Assembly (NCBI GenBank): GCA_021621525.1
Contig: JAJVUU010000025.1
Span: 1-26,918 of the forward strand
Direction: 5' to 3'
Length of the DNA stretch: 26,918 nucleotides
Origin: Caryophanales bacterium
Lineage (GTDB): Bacteria; Bacillota_I; Bacilli_A; RFN20; CAG-288
Part shown: positions 7,564 to 15,538 of the stretch, piece after piece
Layout: every line of letters begins with the position of its first letter
Position numbering within the stretch: the first letter of the stretch is position 1
Notes under the pieces: generated by a model
Databases searched by the model: none
Told to the model about the DNA's origin: nothing
The model's input: only the letters and a program-made list of their open reading frames with translations
Position numbers and translations under genes: made by a program

Positions 7564-8613
7564 TTATTTGATGAGTTTTGACAACCGCAGCATGTTTTCG
7601 AATTCGGTGATGTTCTTCTCGTATTCGGAGATATCCTCCTTCACGAAATTCTCAAGGTGCGCATCAAAGTCCTTCTTTTCCAAGGCGTTGTTTTCCAGAA
7701 TTTCTTTCGAGAGTCTGCTGATGTCGCTTGTGACGAAGCCCTGTGTCTTGTCCATGAGTTCCTTTTCTTCTTCCGACGTCAGCTTGAAATCTTTGAAATA
7801 TCGTTGGATGAGGAGGAACCTGGTATTGTCATCAGGAATGCGGACTCTAAGAAAATCATCGAAAAGTTCGTTTCCGAAAGCCTTTGGATTTATCTTGTCC
7901 GGAGCTGATGTCGTGGCGATGAAGAGGACGTTGAGCTTCTTTTTGCGAATTCTTTTGAGCTCGTTTCTGAAAAGGCGCATGAAGAGGTCACAGGTATCTT
8001 TCGAGAAATCATCCTCTCCGTTGGAGAAATAGGGTACCGGTGATTCCATGAAGAGGACGACGTTGTTTTCGTTCTCGATGGTATCAAAGACTTTCCTGAA
8101 GGAATATTCGACGTCCGGGAAGTCTGTCATGCGGAAATGCTTCAAAGGTTGGAAGAAGTATGCTTTGGCATGAAGCTCCTTGATCAGAGAGTGGGCGAAG
8201 CGAGTCTTTCCGACACCATGCGGGCCATAAAGGAAGAGTCCGTTCTTTTCTCTTTCATAAAGAGTGTTTTCCTTCCAGGGCTTGATGATGGTGTCTTCAA
8301 GGTATTTCTTTTCTTTGTCAAGGCCGATGAAGTCGCTGAAACCCTGGGTAGGAGTCTCTACCGGAAAGACACCTTTCTTCTTTGGGTCTCCGCTCATATC
8401 AAGATAGGCAAGAGCCTTGTCGTAGTAGTGTTCCTGAAGGTTTTTATATTCCTGGGCATCCGTGACGTTATAGGAAATGTCGGCAAGCTGTTTGCAGATT
8501 TTGCTGGCGTTCATCATGTCTTCATAGGCCTGCTGATACTCCTCGTTCGAATAATGCTCGACGGCTGAAGAATAGAATTTCATCATCTCAATCCGAAGTT
8601 CGTTGAATTTCAT
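7564..8613 (-). CDS. Vps4/katanin-like AAA protein with MIT-like N-terminus and degenerate ATPase motifs
   Basis: The 349 residues split in two. Residues 1-75 are a helical bundle with regularly spaced A and Y (YSSAVEHYSNEEYQQAYEDM, then YYDKALAYLDM), laid out like the MIT domain of Vps4 and spastin. Residues 90-349 are a classic AAA module: FIGLDKEKKYLEDTIIKPWK matches the Vps4 lead-in (V.GL..AK..L...V..P), and Walker A is GPHGVGKT (130-137). Walker B reads VVLFME (185-190), so the Mg-binding Asp is replaced by Met while the Glu is kept. Sensor 1 is ATT instead of ATN. The arginine-finger segment (RRRF in Vps4) is KAFGNELFDDF, with no arginine. ATP binding is plausible, but normal hexameric hydrolysis is doubtful. 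AGGAGG lies about 9 nt before ATG 8613. The substrate is unknown. Confidence 0.78.
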   Translation of the reverse strand: MKFNELRIEMMKFYSSAVEHYSNEEYQQAYEDMMNASKICKQLADISYNVTDAQEYKNLQEHYYDKALAYLDMSGDPKKKGVFPVETPTQGFSDFIGLDKEKKYLEDTIIKPWKENTLYEREKNGLFLYGPHGVGKTRFAHSLIKELHAKAYFFQPLKHFRMTDFPDVEYSFRKVFDTIENENNVVLFMESPVPYFSNGEDDFSKDTCDLFMRLFRNELKRIRKKKLNVLFIATTSAPDKINPKAFGNELFDDFLRVRIPDDNTRFLLIQRYFKDFKLTSEEEKELMDKTQGFVTSDISRLSKEILENNALEKKDFDAHLENFVKEDISEYEKNITEFENMLRLSKLIK

Positions 8614-8637
8614 ATCTTTCTGCCTCCTGGTATATAT

Positions 8638-8666
8638 ATTTTACCTGAATCGATATAGATTGACAA
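8638..8666 (-). promoter_or_regulatory. promoter of the AAA gene
   Basis: On the minus strand TTGTCA (8661-8666) and TAAAAT (8638-8643) are separated by 17 nt. The promoter sits in the 62-bp gap after the MATE gene, so the AAA gene can be expressed alone as well as by readthrough. Confidence 0.6.
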
Positions 8667-8675
8667 TTTTTTCTC

Positions 8676-10130
8676 TTAGTCCGGATCCTTGCATTCTTCA
8701 CGTATTTCCTGAAATGCTTTCTTTTGAATATGGTGTACGATGAAGATATAGGTGATGTCGACCAATGTCCAGCTGATCGGATAGACGATGAAGAGCCAGA
8801 AGACCGTATGGAAAAAAGGCATCGGGAAAAGAACATAGAGGAAGAAGATACGGATGCCGACACAGCCTGAAATGGTGACGGCAGCAGGAGCTACGGCATG
8901 CTTGAGTCCTCTCAAGTATCCGCTGCAGATGTCCATCACGCCATCCAGACAATAGGTTATGGCCATCAACAGCAGCCTTTCCTTTCCTGCAGCCAAGGCA
9001 TTGTCAAGGACGATGCCTTCACTTTCAGTGACAAAGATGCTGAGAACCTGATAGGGCCAGATACAGCAGATCATGGTGCAGATTCCCCATAGAATCAACA
9101 TCCAGATCAAAGAATAAAGGAAGACCTTGCGGATGTTCGTGATCTTTCCGGCTCCATAGTTCTGGCTGACAAATGCTGTACATCCGATGGCAAAGGCGTC
9201 GATGAAGGCAAAGATATAATTTTCGATGGTGCTTGAGGCTGCCGAGCCTGCAACGATTTCATCGACTGATATCGGAACGTTGTTGATGGCATAGCCGGTG
9301 ATGGTATAAAGGGCTGACTGGATCAGGACGTTGGGAAGAGAGAAGCCGAGTTCCTGAATGGCGCTCGGGATACCGACCTTCATGATATTCTTGAAGGAAA
9401 TCATATCCATCTTCAGCTTGGAAAAGCGAAGGACGACAAACCCTTTTTTATAGAATGTCAGCCAGAGGACGACCAATATGGCAGAAACGACTTCACTTAA
9501 GACGGTTGCCCAGGCAACGCCTGCAACATCCAGGTCAAAGCCGATGACGAACCAAAAATCAAAGGCGATGTTGATGATGCCTGATATCACCAGTATATAT
9601 AAAGGCCTGTTGGAGTCGCCTAGGGCTCTTAGGATCTGTGAGCCATAGTTATAGACCATCAGGAAAGGAATGCCGATGAAATAAATCTGAAGGTAGAGGG
9701 TAGACTTTGCCATGATGGAAGCAGGCGTTCCCATCCAGGAGAGCATGATGGAGGACATGAAGTAACCGAAGACACTGACAATGATTCCTGTCAGAACGGC
9801 AAGAATCATGGATGTATGGAGGACTTTGGATGCAGCTTCCTTGTTGTTGGCACCTTTGGCGTGTCCCATGGTGACGTTGACACCTAATGAAAGACAGACA
9901 AAGGTGGTCACAAGCATGGTGATGAGAGGCGTGTTGGAGCCGACGGCTGACATGGAGTTGCTTCCACCCCCGAAGTTGGCCACGGTATAAAGGTCGACGG
10001 TCGTATAGAGAAGCTGAAGAATCGTCGTAAAAGCCATCGGCAGACCGAATAATGGAATTTTCCAGAACAGGTTTCCGCTGGTCAAGTCCATTTCCGACAA
10101 TTTTCCCTTTTTGGTATCAGATAGTCCCAT
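8676..10130 (-). CDS. MATE family multidrug/metabolite exporter
   Basis: This is an integral membrane antiporter of the MOP superfamily with about 12 hydrophobic helices over 484 residues in two homologous halves. Typical sequences are GNLFWKIPLFGLPMAFTTILQLLYTTVDLYTVANFGG at the N-terminus (given here in outline: the conserved P in helix 1 and the VD in helix 2), GDSNRPLYILVISGIINIAFD at the end of the first half, and FVSQNYGAGK in the second half. Members use Na+ or H+ gradients to export cationic drugs or metabolites. The substrate cannot be predicted. The start at 10130 (MGLSDTKKGK) follows GAGGAG by about 8-9 nt. An upstream in-frame ATG at 10190 lies inside the promoter. It is divergent from the M18 peptidase gene. 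Confidence 0.9.
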   Translation of the reverse strand: MGLSDTKKGKLSEMDLTSGNLFWKIPLFGLPMAFTTILQLLYTTVDLYTVANFGGGSNSMSAVGSNTPLITMLVTTFVCLSLGVNVTMGHAKGANNKEAASKVLHTSMILAVLTGIIVSVFGYFMSSIMLSWMGTPASIMAKSTLYLQIYFIGIPFLMVYNYGSQILRALGDSNRPLYILVISGIINIAFDFWFVIGFDLDVAGVAWATVLSEVVSAILVVLWLTFYKKGFVVLRFSKLKMDMISFKNIMKVGIPSAIQELGFSLPNVLIQSALYTITGYAINNVPISVDEIVAGSAASSTIENYIFAFIDAFAIGCTAFVSQNYGAGKITNIRKVFLYSLIWMLILWGICTMICCIWPYQVLSIFVTESEGIVLDNALAAGKERLLLMAITYCLDGVMDICSGYLRGLKHAVAPAAVTISGCVGIRIFFLYVLFPMPFFHTVFWLFIVYPISWTLVDITYIFIVHHIQKKAFQEIREECKDPD

Positions 10131-10162
10131 ACATAGATATCTCCTCGAAATAGCAAATGAAA

Positions 10163-10190
10163 AGTATAGCCCCTTTTTTCCTGGATGCAA
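10163..10190 (-). promoter_or_regulatory. promoter of the MATE gene
   Basis: On the minus strand TTGCAT (10185-10190) and TATACT (10163-10168) are 16 nt apart, about 33 nt upstream of the start codon. It supports the shorter MATE start. Confidence 0.6.
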
Positions 10191-10220
10191 CGAAAAAGTG
10201 CATTTTTACCCTGTCTATCC

Positions 10221-10236
10221 TATAATTGAAGAAGGA
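10221..10236 (+). promoter_or_regulatory. -10 element and ribosome binding site of the M18 aminopeptidase gene
   Basis: TATAAT at 10221-10226 is followed by AAGGAG at about 10231-10236 and ATG at 10247. If this hexamer is the true -10, the leader would be very short. The -35 region (near 10198) is poor. Confidence 0.35.
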
Positions 10237-10246
10237 GAAATGAAAT

Positions 10247-11542
10247 ATGAACCATATTGATAAAATGATGTCTCTTCTTGGAAAGAGCTATTCGACATTC
10301 CATGTCGTAGACAATATCAGGAAAGAACTTCTCGAACATGGCTTTGTCGAACTTGATGAGAAGGAAAACTATGTCCTGGAAGGCGGAAAAGATTATTTTG
10401 TGACCAGGAATTCGACTTCCGTCATCGCTTTCAGGGTACCTATGAATCTTAAGGATGCCCACATGCAGATCACGGCTACACACAACGACTCTCCGACTTT
10501 CAAGATCAAACCGAATCCGATGAAGAAATCCTGTGGACTTCTCCAGCTCAATACGGAACCCTATGGAGGACTCATCATCAATACCTGGTTTGATAAGCCT
10601 CTTTCCATCGCCGGAAGGGTCTTTGTCCGTCAGGGAAATAAGATATCTTCCCATCTTCTTTGTGTGGACAAGAACCTTCTTGTGATTCCGAATGTCTGTA
10701 TCCATATGAACAGGAACATCAATTCCGGATATAACTATAATGCTTCCGTCGATACGATTCCTGTTCTTGGAATGGAGGAGGACTTTGATTTCAATCAGTT
10801 CCTGCTCTCAGAACTGGGCATGAAGGATGGAGAAGTCATCAGTCATGACCTGTATCTATATAATCGGGAAAAGCCTGCTCTCTCAGGTCTTCATGATGAC
10901 TTCCTGTGCAGTGGAAGAGAGGATGACCTGACGGCAGCTTATTCATCATTGTTCGGCTTTTTGGAAGCCAAGAGCGAAGACCATATCTCCGTCTATGCTT
11001 CCTTTGACAATGAAGAGGTCGGTTCCCTTACCAAACAGGGTGCCAATTCCACTTTCCTGCAGGACAATCTGAAACGTATTCTTTCTGCTTTGGGAAAGCA
11101 GGATGAATTCCAAAAGGCGATGGCTCAGTCGATGATGCTCAGCATCGACAATGCCCATGCCAATCATCCGAATCATCCTGAGCTTTCTGACAAGACTACG
11201 GATGTCAGGCTCAACAACGGCATCGTCATCAAGTACAATGCCAATCAGTCTTATACATCAGATGGTATCTCTTCGAGTGTCGTGAAGTATCTCTGCAAGA
11301 AGAATGGCTTGAATTATCAGGAGTTCACCAATCGTTCCGATCTGCGCGGGGGATCGACCCTCGGAAACCTTTCCGAAAGTGAAGTTTCCATCACCACCGT
11401 CGATATCGGTATCGCCCAGCTTGCCATGCATTCCAGCTATGAGATGCTTGGAAAGAATGATATCGAAGACATGGTGCTCTTGACAAAGTCCTTCTTCGAT
11501 AGCAATATCCTCTTTGAAGGACAGGACGTCACCATCGATTGA
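10247..11542 (+). CDS. M18 family aminopeptidase (metallo-aminopeptidase)
   Basis: This is a cytosolic zinc peptidase that releases N-terminal residues, often acidic ones, and forms large tetrahedral assemblies in this family. Family signatures over 431 residues are: ATHNDSPTFKIKPNP (metal-ligand His and Asp region near 80-95), GGLIINTWFDKPLSIAGRV, HMNRNINSGYN, DDLTAAYSS, the catalytic/metal region ASFDNEEVGS (EE pair and Asp), SIDNAHANHPNHPE, and near the end GGSTLGN and MHSSYEMLG with the last ligand His. All expected ligands appear intact and the length is normal. It stands alone between a divergent exporter and a strong terminator. Confidence 0.93.
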   Translation: MNHIDKMMSLLGKSYSTFHVVDNIRKELLEHGFVELDEKENYVLEGGKDYFVTRNSTSVIAFRVPMNLKDAHMQITATHNDSPTFKIKPNPMKKSCGLLQLNTEPYGGLIINTWFDKPLSIAGRVFVRQGNKISSHLLCVDKNLLVIPNVCIHMNRNINSGYNYNASVDTIPVLGMEEDFDFNQFLLSELGMKDGEVISHDLYLYNREKPALSGLHDDFLCSGREDDLTAAYSSLFGFLEAKSEDHISVYASFDNEEVGSLTKQGANSTFLQDNLKRILSALGKQDEFQKAMAQSMMLSIDNAHANHPNHPELSDKTTDVRLNNGIVIKYNANQSYTSDGISSSVVKYLCKKNGLNYQEFTNRSDLRGGSTLGNLSESEVSITTVDIGIAQLAMHSSYEMLGKNDIEDMVLLTKSFFDSNILFEGQDVTID

Positions 11543-11548
11543 TAAAGA

Positions 11549-11599
11549 AAAAGTTGCTGTGGATATCAGATTGAACATCTGAGAAACAGCAACTTTTTT
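11549..11599 (+). terminator. Rho-independent terminator of the M18 aminopeptidase gene
   Basis: AAGTTGCTGT (11551-11560) pairs with ACAGCAACTT (11586-11595), followed by a T-run. A second stem, CAGAT/ATCTG, sits inside the loop. Confidence 0.85.
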
Positions 11600-11658
11600 G
11601 ATGCGTTTTTCGAAAAAGCAAATAAAAAAGCCTGCGTGATGCAGGCAATTTTCCGATA

Positions 11659-11735
11659 TGGTGGGCCTTAGTGGGCTCGGACCACCGACCTCCCGCTTAT
11701 CAAGCGGACGCTCTAACCAACTGAGCTAAAGGCCC
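11659..11735 (-). tRNA. tRNA-Ile (anticodon GAT), CCA encoded
   Basis: It is a full cloverleaf on the minus strand. The acceptor GGGCCTT pairs with AAGGCCC, then A and CCA. The D stem is GCTC/GAGC. The anticodon stem TCCGC/GCGGG (one G-T) has loop TTGATAA, giving anticodon GAT. The T stem GGTGG/CCACT has loop TCCGAGC, with C at position 55. It is not clustered with rRNA genes in this window. Confidence 0.95.
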
Positions 11736-11882
11736 AAATAGGCGAGAATTATGATACTAAATCCAGGCGCTGATGTCAACAAGAATTTTCAAACTTGCGG
11801 TAAAATGTTGTCAAAGGCCATGAATGATGAGAAAAATGGATTTTATTGCAATAAAAGGAAATTTCGTCAAAAAAACGTAAAA

Positions 11883-11928
11883 AGTTAGAAAAAGCTAACT
11901 AAAATTATTGCTTTTTCTCTTGTATTAT
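11883..11928 (+). promoter_or_regulatory. inverted repeat and -10-like element upstream of the ferredoxin gene
   Basis: AGTTAG (11883-11888) and CTAACT (11895-11900) form a 6-bp dyad. TATTAT at 11923-11928 is a candidate -10 with a weak -35. GATTCTA occurs twice just downstream (11938-11957). The dyad could be an operator, but this is a guess from position. Confidence 0.35.
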
Positions 11929-11979
11929 GGCTGTCAGGATTCTAAAATGATTCTAGAAGTACATTGGAGGTACATGAAA

Positions 11980-12168
11980 ATGACTAAAGTTACTGTTAAC
12001 AAGGATCTGTGCATCGGTTGCGGTGCCTGCACTGGAATTGCTGCTGATGTTTTCCAGTTTGCTGATGATGGCAAGGCTGAAGCTGTCGCTCCTGTCACTG
12101 CTGACAACGAAGCTTCCGTCGAAGAAGCTGTCGCTGGCTGCCCGGTTCAGGCCATCGAAGCTGAATAA
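11980..12168 (+). CDS. fer: small single-cluster [4Fe-4S] ferredoxin
   Basis: The 62-residue cytosolic electron carrier has one cluster motif split in two: CIGCGAC near residue 11 (three Cys spaced C-x2-C-x2-C) and a final CPVQAIEAE with the fourth Cys before Pro. The middle is acidic (ADDGKAEAV, DNEASVEE), typical of Bacillota Fer proteins that serve pyruvate:ferredoxin oxidoreductase and similar enzymes. The ATG at 11980 is chosen because TTGGAGG ends 9 nt before it. An ATG two codons earlier would leave only 3 nt. Codon use (GCT, GTC, CTG, few rare codons) looks like that of a highly expressed gene. It is monocistronic with its own terminator. Confidence 0.93.
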   Translation: MTKVTVNKDLCIGCGACTGIAADVFQFADDGKAEAVAPVTADNEASVEEAVAGCPVQAIEAE

Positions 12169-12186
12169 TTTCAACTTTTTGAATTT

Positions 12187-12238
12187 AAAAGCTGTCAGAG
12201 AAGTCAGGTCATAAGCCTGCTTGTCTGGCAGCTTTTTT
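12187..12238 (+). terminator. terminator of the ferredoxin gene
   Basis: AAAGCTGTCAGA pairs with TCTGGCAGCTTT (one mismatch), followed by TTTT. An inner stem CAGGTcataaGCCTG sits in the loop. Confidence 0.8.
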
Positions 12239-12494
12239 GCTTTGGTTCGTTTTCAGTAGGCGATTGCGATGGTTGATGCTTGAAAATCGATCGGACATAA
12301 GCCATGATTTTAGATATAAAGATGAATAAAGGGGATGCTTTTGCTTCTTAAAGACAACCCTGTAGATTTGGATTCTTCCGCTGATGTCTTTTATGAGTCC
12401 TCCTTGCAGGTCTTTTAAATAGAAGCCGTTGATTTGTTTTGTGACTTTCTATCATCTATAGAAGCTTGATTGGTTTGGTATTCTTCCAATCAAA
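12239..12494. other. intergenic, nothing recognised
   Basis: About 255 nt between two terminators. I see no ORF with a ribosome binding site, no tRNA-like fold and no clear repeat. Confidence 0.5.
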
Positions 12495-12524
12495 TGAAAA
12501 CTGCAGCAGGGGCAACTGCTGCAG
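12495..12524 (-). terminator. terminator of the GH3 operon
   Basis: On the minus strand CTGCAGCAG and CTGCTGCAG form a perfect 9-bp stem (12501-12524) followed by a short TTTTC. The stem is strong but the T-run is short. Confidence 0.6.
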
Positions 12525-12555
12525 CCTTCAGAAAAGAAAAGATTAAGAAAAAGGT

Positions 12556-15483
12556 TTATTGGACCTTTGTCTCCGTGTCAGGATTGTCCTTCTTATGGAA
12601 TGTCAGGAACAATACGATTGCTCCATAGATGAGCATGCCACCGGCAAGGACACAGTCGATGACAATCATGAAGATTTTCCAGTCAGACATCCGGTATCCT
12701 GTGATTTCGCTGTTGGTTGCACAGGAGTTGCATACGGTATAGAGAATGTTGTGTGCGGCATTACGGATGGCAGTGACCTGTGTAGCGGAAGTATCCTTGA
12801 GACTTGGATTCTTGCCTTCCTGATTCAGGACAAGATCGCCTCCGGCACGGATCATTTGGTTCTGGTTCATATAGCGGGAAAGGTTATAATCGGTGACGAC
12901 TTGGCCACGGAATCCCCACTCTTTTCGTAAGATGCCGGTCAGGAGATTGTAGTTTCCACCTGCCCAGACGGTTCCGATTCTGGTGAACGAGGACATCATG
13001 GCGGTAGTCTTGCCTTCCTTGACGATCATCTCAAACGGCTTGAGATAGATTTCTCTCATCGTCTGTTCATCAAGCCAATTGAGGCAGCCTTCGGTGTCGC
13101 GGTTTGTTTCCTGTTCATTGATGGCAAAGTGTTTGACGAAACAATAGACACCCTTGGTCTTGGCACCTTTGACGACCTCGGTTCCCATGATTCCGGAAAG
13201 ATATGGGTCTTCGGAATAATATTCCCAGTTTCTTCCTCCAAAGGGTGAACGATGGACATTTACGGCCGGTGCGTACCAGCCGGAATAGGGAAGATGATCA
13301 CCTCTTTCATTTCCGATGAGACCTTCGTTTCCGATGAGGACACCCATCCTGTTTGCAAGTTCCTTATTCCATGTGGAGGCAAGGACTGTCTCGGCAGGAT
13401 AGGAAGCACATCCATAGACGGGCACGGTATCGCTCATGGCCATGAAGGAAGTGAAGCCGCTCGGGCCGTCAGGCTCGTTGGTGACAGGTTTCCCGATGTT
13501 CTCGATGGCGATGGAGCCATAGGCGCCTTTTCCGATGAGCGTGCTCATCTGTTCGACGGTGAGCTGGTCAAGGAGCTCATCCCATTTTTCGTCATCGTAG
13601 TCCAGACCGACTAGGTCAGCTAGTTTCAATGTCGGATTGTCGACTATCTTATCCGCCTGTGTAGGCATCTTGTCTTCGGATACCTGCCAAGGTTTTCCTT
13701 CGTCATTCTTGGTGTATGTGAGTGAACTGATGAAGTCGGAAGTGACATTTCTTTCTTCATCCGTAGGAGTGGTAGGGAATGTATTATCTATATCATTTCT
13801 CTTCATGACGGATACTTTTGAAGAAACATCATCAAATAGGTTGGTGACCTTGGTTCCGGTCGTCGTATCGTTTTCAATACGGATATCTTCACTCAGAGCA
13901 AAGTCTTTGTTTGCTTCAAAGACATGTGCATCATGTCCGATATGAAGGGTGTAGTTACCTTTTTCAAGGATATAGCCCTTGTAATCACTGCTGTTTTTTC
14001 CTGAATAGTCATAGGACTTCATGTCTTCAGCTTTGAGGGTGAGGGTCAGCGTCTCGCTTTCATTCGGTGCAAGAAGCTTGGTCTTGGCAAAACCTCCAAG
14101 ATTGACATAGCTTTTTTCGATTCCTCCTGCAGTATATGGTGCCGTGTAGTAGAGTTCGACGACATCCTTTCCGGATACGTTTCCTGTGTTCTTGACCGTG
14201 ACGTGAACCTGGAACTCATGCTCGATGGAGTCAAAGGCAGTTTCGCTAGGCCAGCTGACGCTCCATTCGAAGTTGGTGTAACTCAGTCCATATCCAAAGG
14301 GGAAGACGACATTCTTTTGATACCAGTCTTCACCTGCAGTGCCCATGTCGTGGGCCTTGGTCTCATAGTAACGGTATCCGCTGTAGATACCTTCTTCATA
14401 TTCGACGAAGCGGTATCCGGTATCGGCATTGTTGTTTAAATAGGCGTTTCCGTTTTCCTTGTTATTGTTTCCGAAGTTTGGCCAGGTGGGATCGTTCTTG
14501 AAATTCCGTACATAGGTGTCGACGGTGTGTCCGCTTGGATTGACTTTTCCGGATAGAACCTCACCTAGGGCTGAAGCACCCTTCTGGGCGGGAAGACCCA
14601 TCCAAAGGCAAGCCTTGATCTTCGGCTGATAGGCATAATAGGTCGGGTCATCCAAGAAGCCGAGTTCGATGGTCTGGGCTGTGTTGAGGACGACGATGAC
14701 GTCATCGAAGTTGTCACAGGCTTCTTTAAGCATGTCCGTTTCATTTTGGTCAAGCTGTAGATAGTGGTCAGAGGCGTTTCTTGCTCCGTCGACTTTTGGA
14801 GAGTCTTCTTTGAAACCTGTCTTCATCGTCCTGGGAAGGTCATATCCTTCGCCTCCGGAACGGGAGATGACGACGATGGCTGCATCATGGTATTTGGAGT
14901 AGGAGGAGCGAAGGCTTGCATCGTAGGAGGAGATGGGAGTCTCACCTGTAATCATGCCAGAAAGGATGGTTCCCATGGCAGGGGCCTTGTCTCTTCCGTT
15001 TCCGCTCTTGTTTTTGTTCTTATAGAAGGCTTCCATGGTCGGATTGACATCAAATCCGGCACTCCTAAGAGAATCGTAGATACCGATGCTGGAATCTGTG
15101 CTTGTAGCGGAGGAACCAGATCCTCCGAGGACAGGATTGACGGAATTCTTTCCGAAGACCGTGACACTCCGCTTCCCTTCCTTGAGTGGTAAAGTGTTGT
15201 CTTCATTCTTTAAAAGGGTGATTCCTTCTCTGACGACGTCTATACCGAATTCCTCGGCAGCTGTTTTGGCTTCAGCTTTGCTTGCAAAATCGGCAACATA
15301 GGTTCCCTTGTCTTCGCCCTTGATGGCTTTGTCTCCGCCAAAGGCGATGTCAAAGGTACCAGAAATCAAAGGGTTGAGAGTGATGACAAGAGATACGACG
15401 AGGGCTAGAACAAGGACGATGGGACAAATGATCATCCAGATTCTGGTCTTCTTGGTATTCCACATTTTCTTGAATATGTTCAT
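12556..15483 (-). CDS. membrane-anchored GH3 glycosidase with permuted domain order (second in operon)
   Basis: This 975-residue GH3 enzyme carries its domains in reverse of the common order. The alpha/beta sandwich is at about 80-325 (REGITLLKN, KVNPSGHTVDTY), an Fn3-like domain at about 415-515 (FPFGYGLSYTNFEW precedes it), and the TIM-barrel catalytic domain at about 610-920. In the barrel EPDGPSGF, NVHRSPFGGRNWEYYSEDP and KHFAINEQETNR (784-795) are canonical substrate-binding motifs, and VVTDYN provides the nucleophile Asp (865). A membrane helix near 15-37 and another at about 937-961 imply that the body is outside, tethered at both ends. The family hydrolyses terminal beta-glucosyl, xylosyl or similar residues. 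Specificity cannot be read here. It follows the lipoprotein gene after a 55-nt gap containing a hairpin. Confidence 0.9.
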   Translation of the reverse strand: MNIFKKMWNTKKTRIWMIICPIVLVLALVVSLVITLNPLISGTFDIAFGGDKAIKGEDKGTYVADFASKAEAKTAAEEFGIDVVREGITLLKNEDNTLPLKEGKRSVTVFGKNSVNPVLGGSGSSATSTDSSIGIYDSLRSAGFDVNPTMEAFYKNKNKSGNGRDKAPAMGTILSGMITGETPISSYDASLRSSYSKYHDAAIVVISRSGGEGYDLPRTMKTGFKEDSPKVDGARNASDHYLQLDQNETDMLKEACDNFDDVIVVLNTAQTIELGFLDDPTYYAYQPKIKACLWMGLPAQKGASALGEVLSGKVNPSGHTVDTYVRNFKNDPTWPNFGNNNKENGNAYLNNNADTGYRFVEYEEGIYSGYRYYETKAHDMGTAGEDWYQKNVVFPFGYGLSYTNFEWSVSWPSETAFDSIEHEFQVHVTVKNTGNVSGKDVVELYYTAPYTAGGIEKSYVNLGGFAKTKLLAPNESETLTLTLKAEDMKSYDYSGKNSSDYKGYILEKGNYTLHIGHDAHVFEANKDFALSEDIRIENDTTTGTKVTNLFDDVSSKVSVMKRNDIDNTFPTTPTDEERNVTSDFISSLTYTKNDEGKPWQVSEDKMPTQADKIVDNPTLKLADLVGLDYDDEKWDELLDQLTVEQMSTLIGKGAYGSIAIENIGKPVTNEPDGPSGFTSFMAMSDTVPVYGCASYPAETVLASTWNKELANRMGVLIGNEGLIGNERGDHLPYSGWYAPAVNVHRSPFGGRNWEYYSEDPYLSGIMGTEVVKGAKTKGVYCFVKHFAINEQETNRDTEGCLNWLDEQTMREIYLKPFEMIVKEGKTTAMMSSFTRIGTVWAGGNYNLLTGILRKEWGFRGQVVTDYNLSRYMNQNQMIRAGGDLVLNQEGKNPSLKDTSATQVTAIRNAAHNILYTVCNSCATNSEITGYRMSDWKIFMIVIDCVLAGGMLIYGAIVLFLTFHKKDNPDTETKVQ

Positions 15484-15505
15484 TTTACTGCTCCATTTTT
15501 ATAAA

Positions 15506-15530
15506 GCGTCTGGAGTTTATCTCCAGACGC
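15506..15530 (-). other. intercistronic hairpin between lipoprotein and second GH3 gene
   Basis: GCGTCTGGAG and CTCCAGACGC form a perfect 10-bp stem with a 5-nt loop. On the minus strand it is followed by TTTATAAAAA rather than a clean T-run, so it is more likely a partial attenuator or an mRNA-stabilising or processing element than a full terminator. Confidence 0.7.
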
Positions 15531-15538
15531 TGGTCTGC

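Noticed and set aside
8676..10190. MATE start at 10190
   Set aside because: The extra 20 residues would be translated from the promoter region. The ATG at 10130 has a good ribosome binding site and a normal MATE N-terminus.
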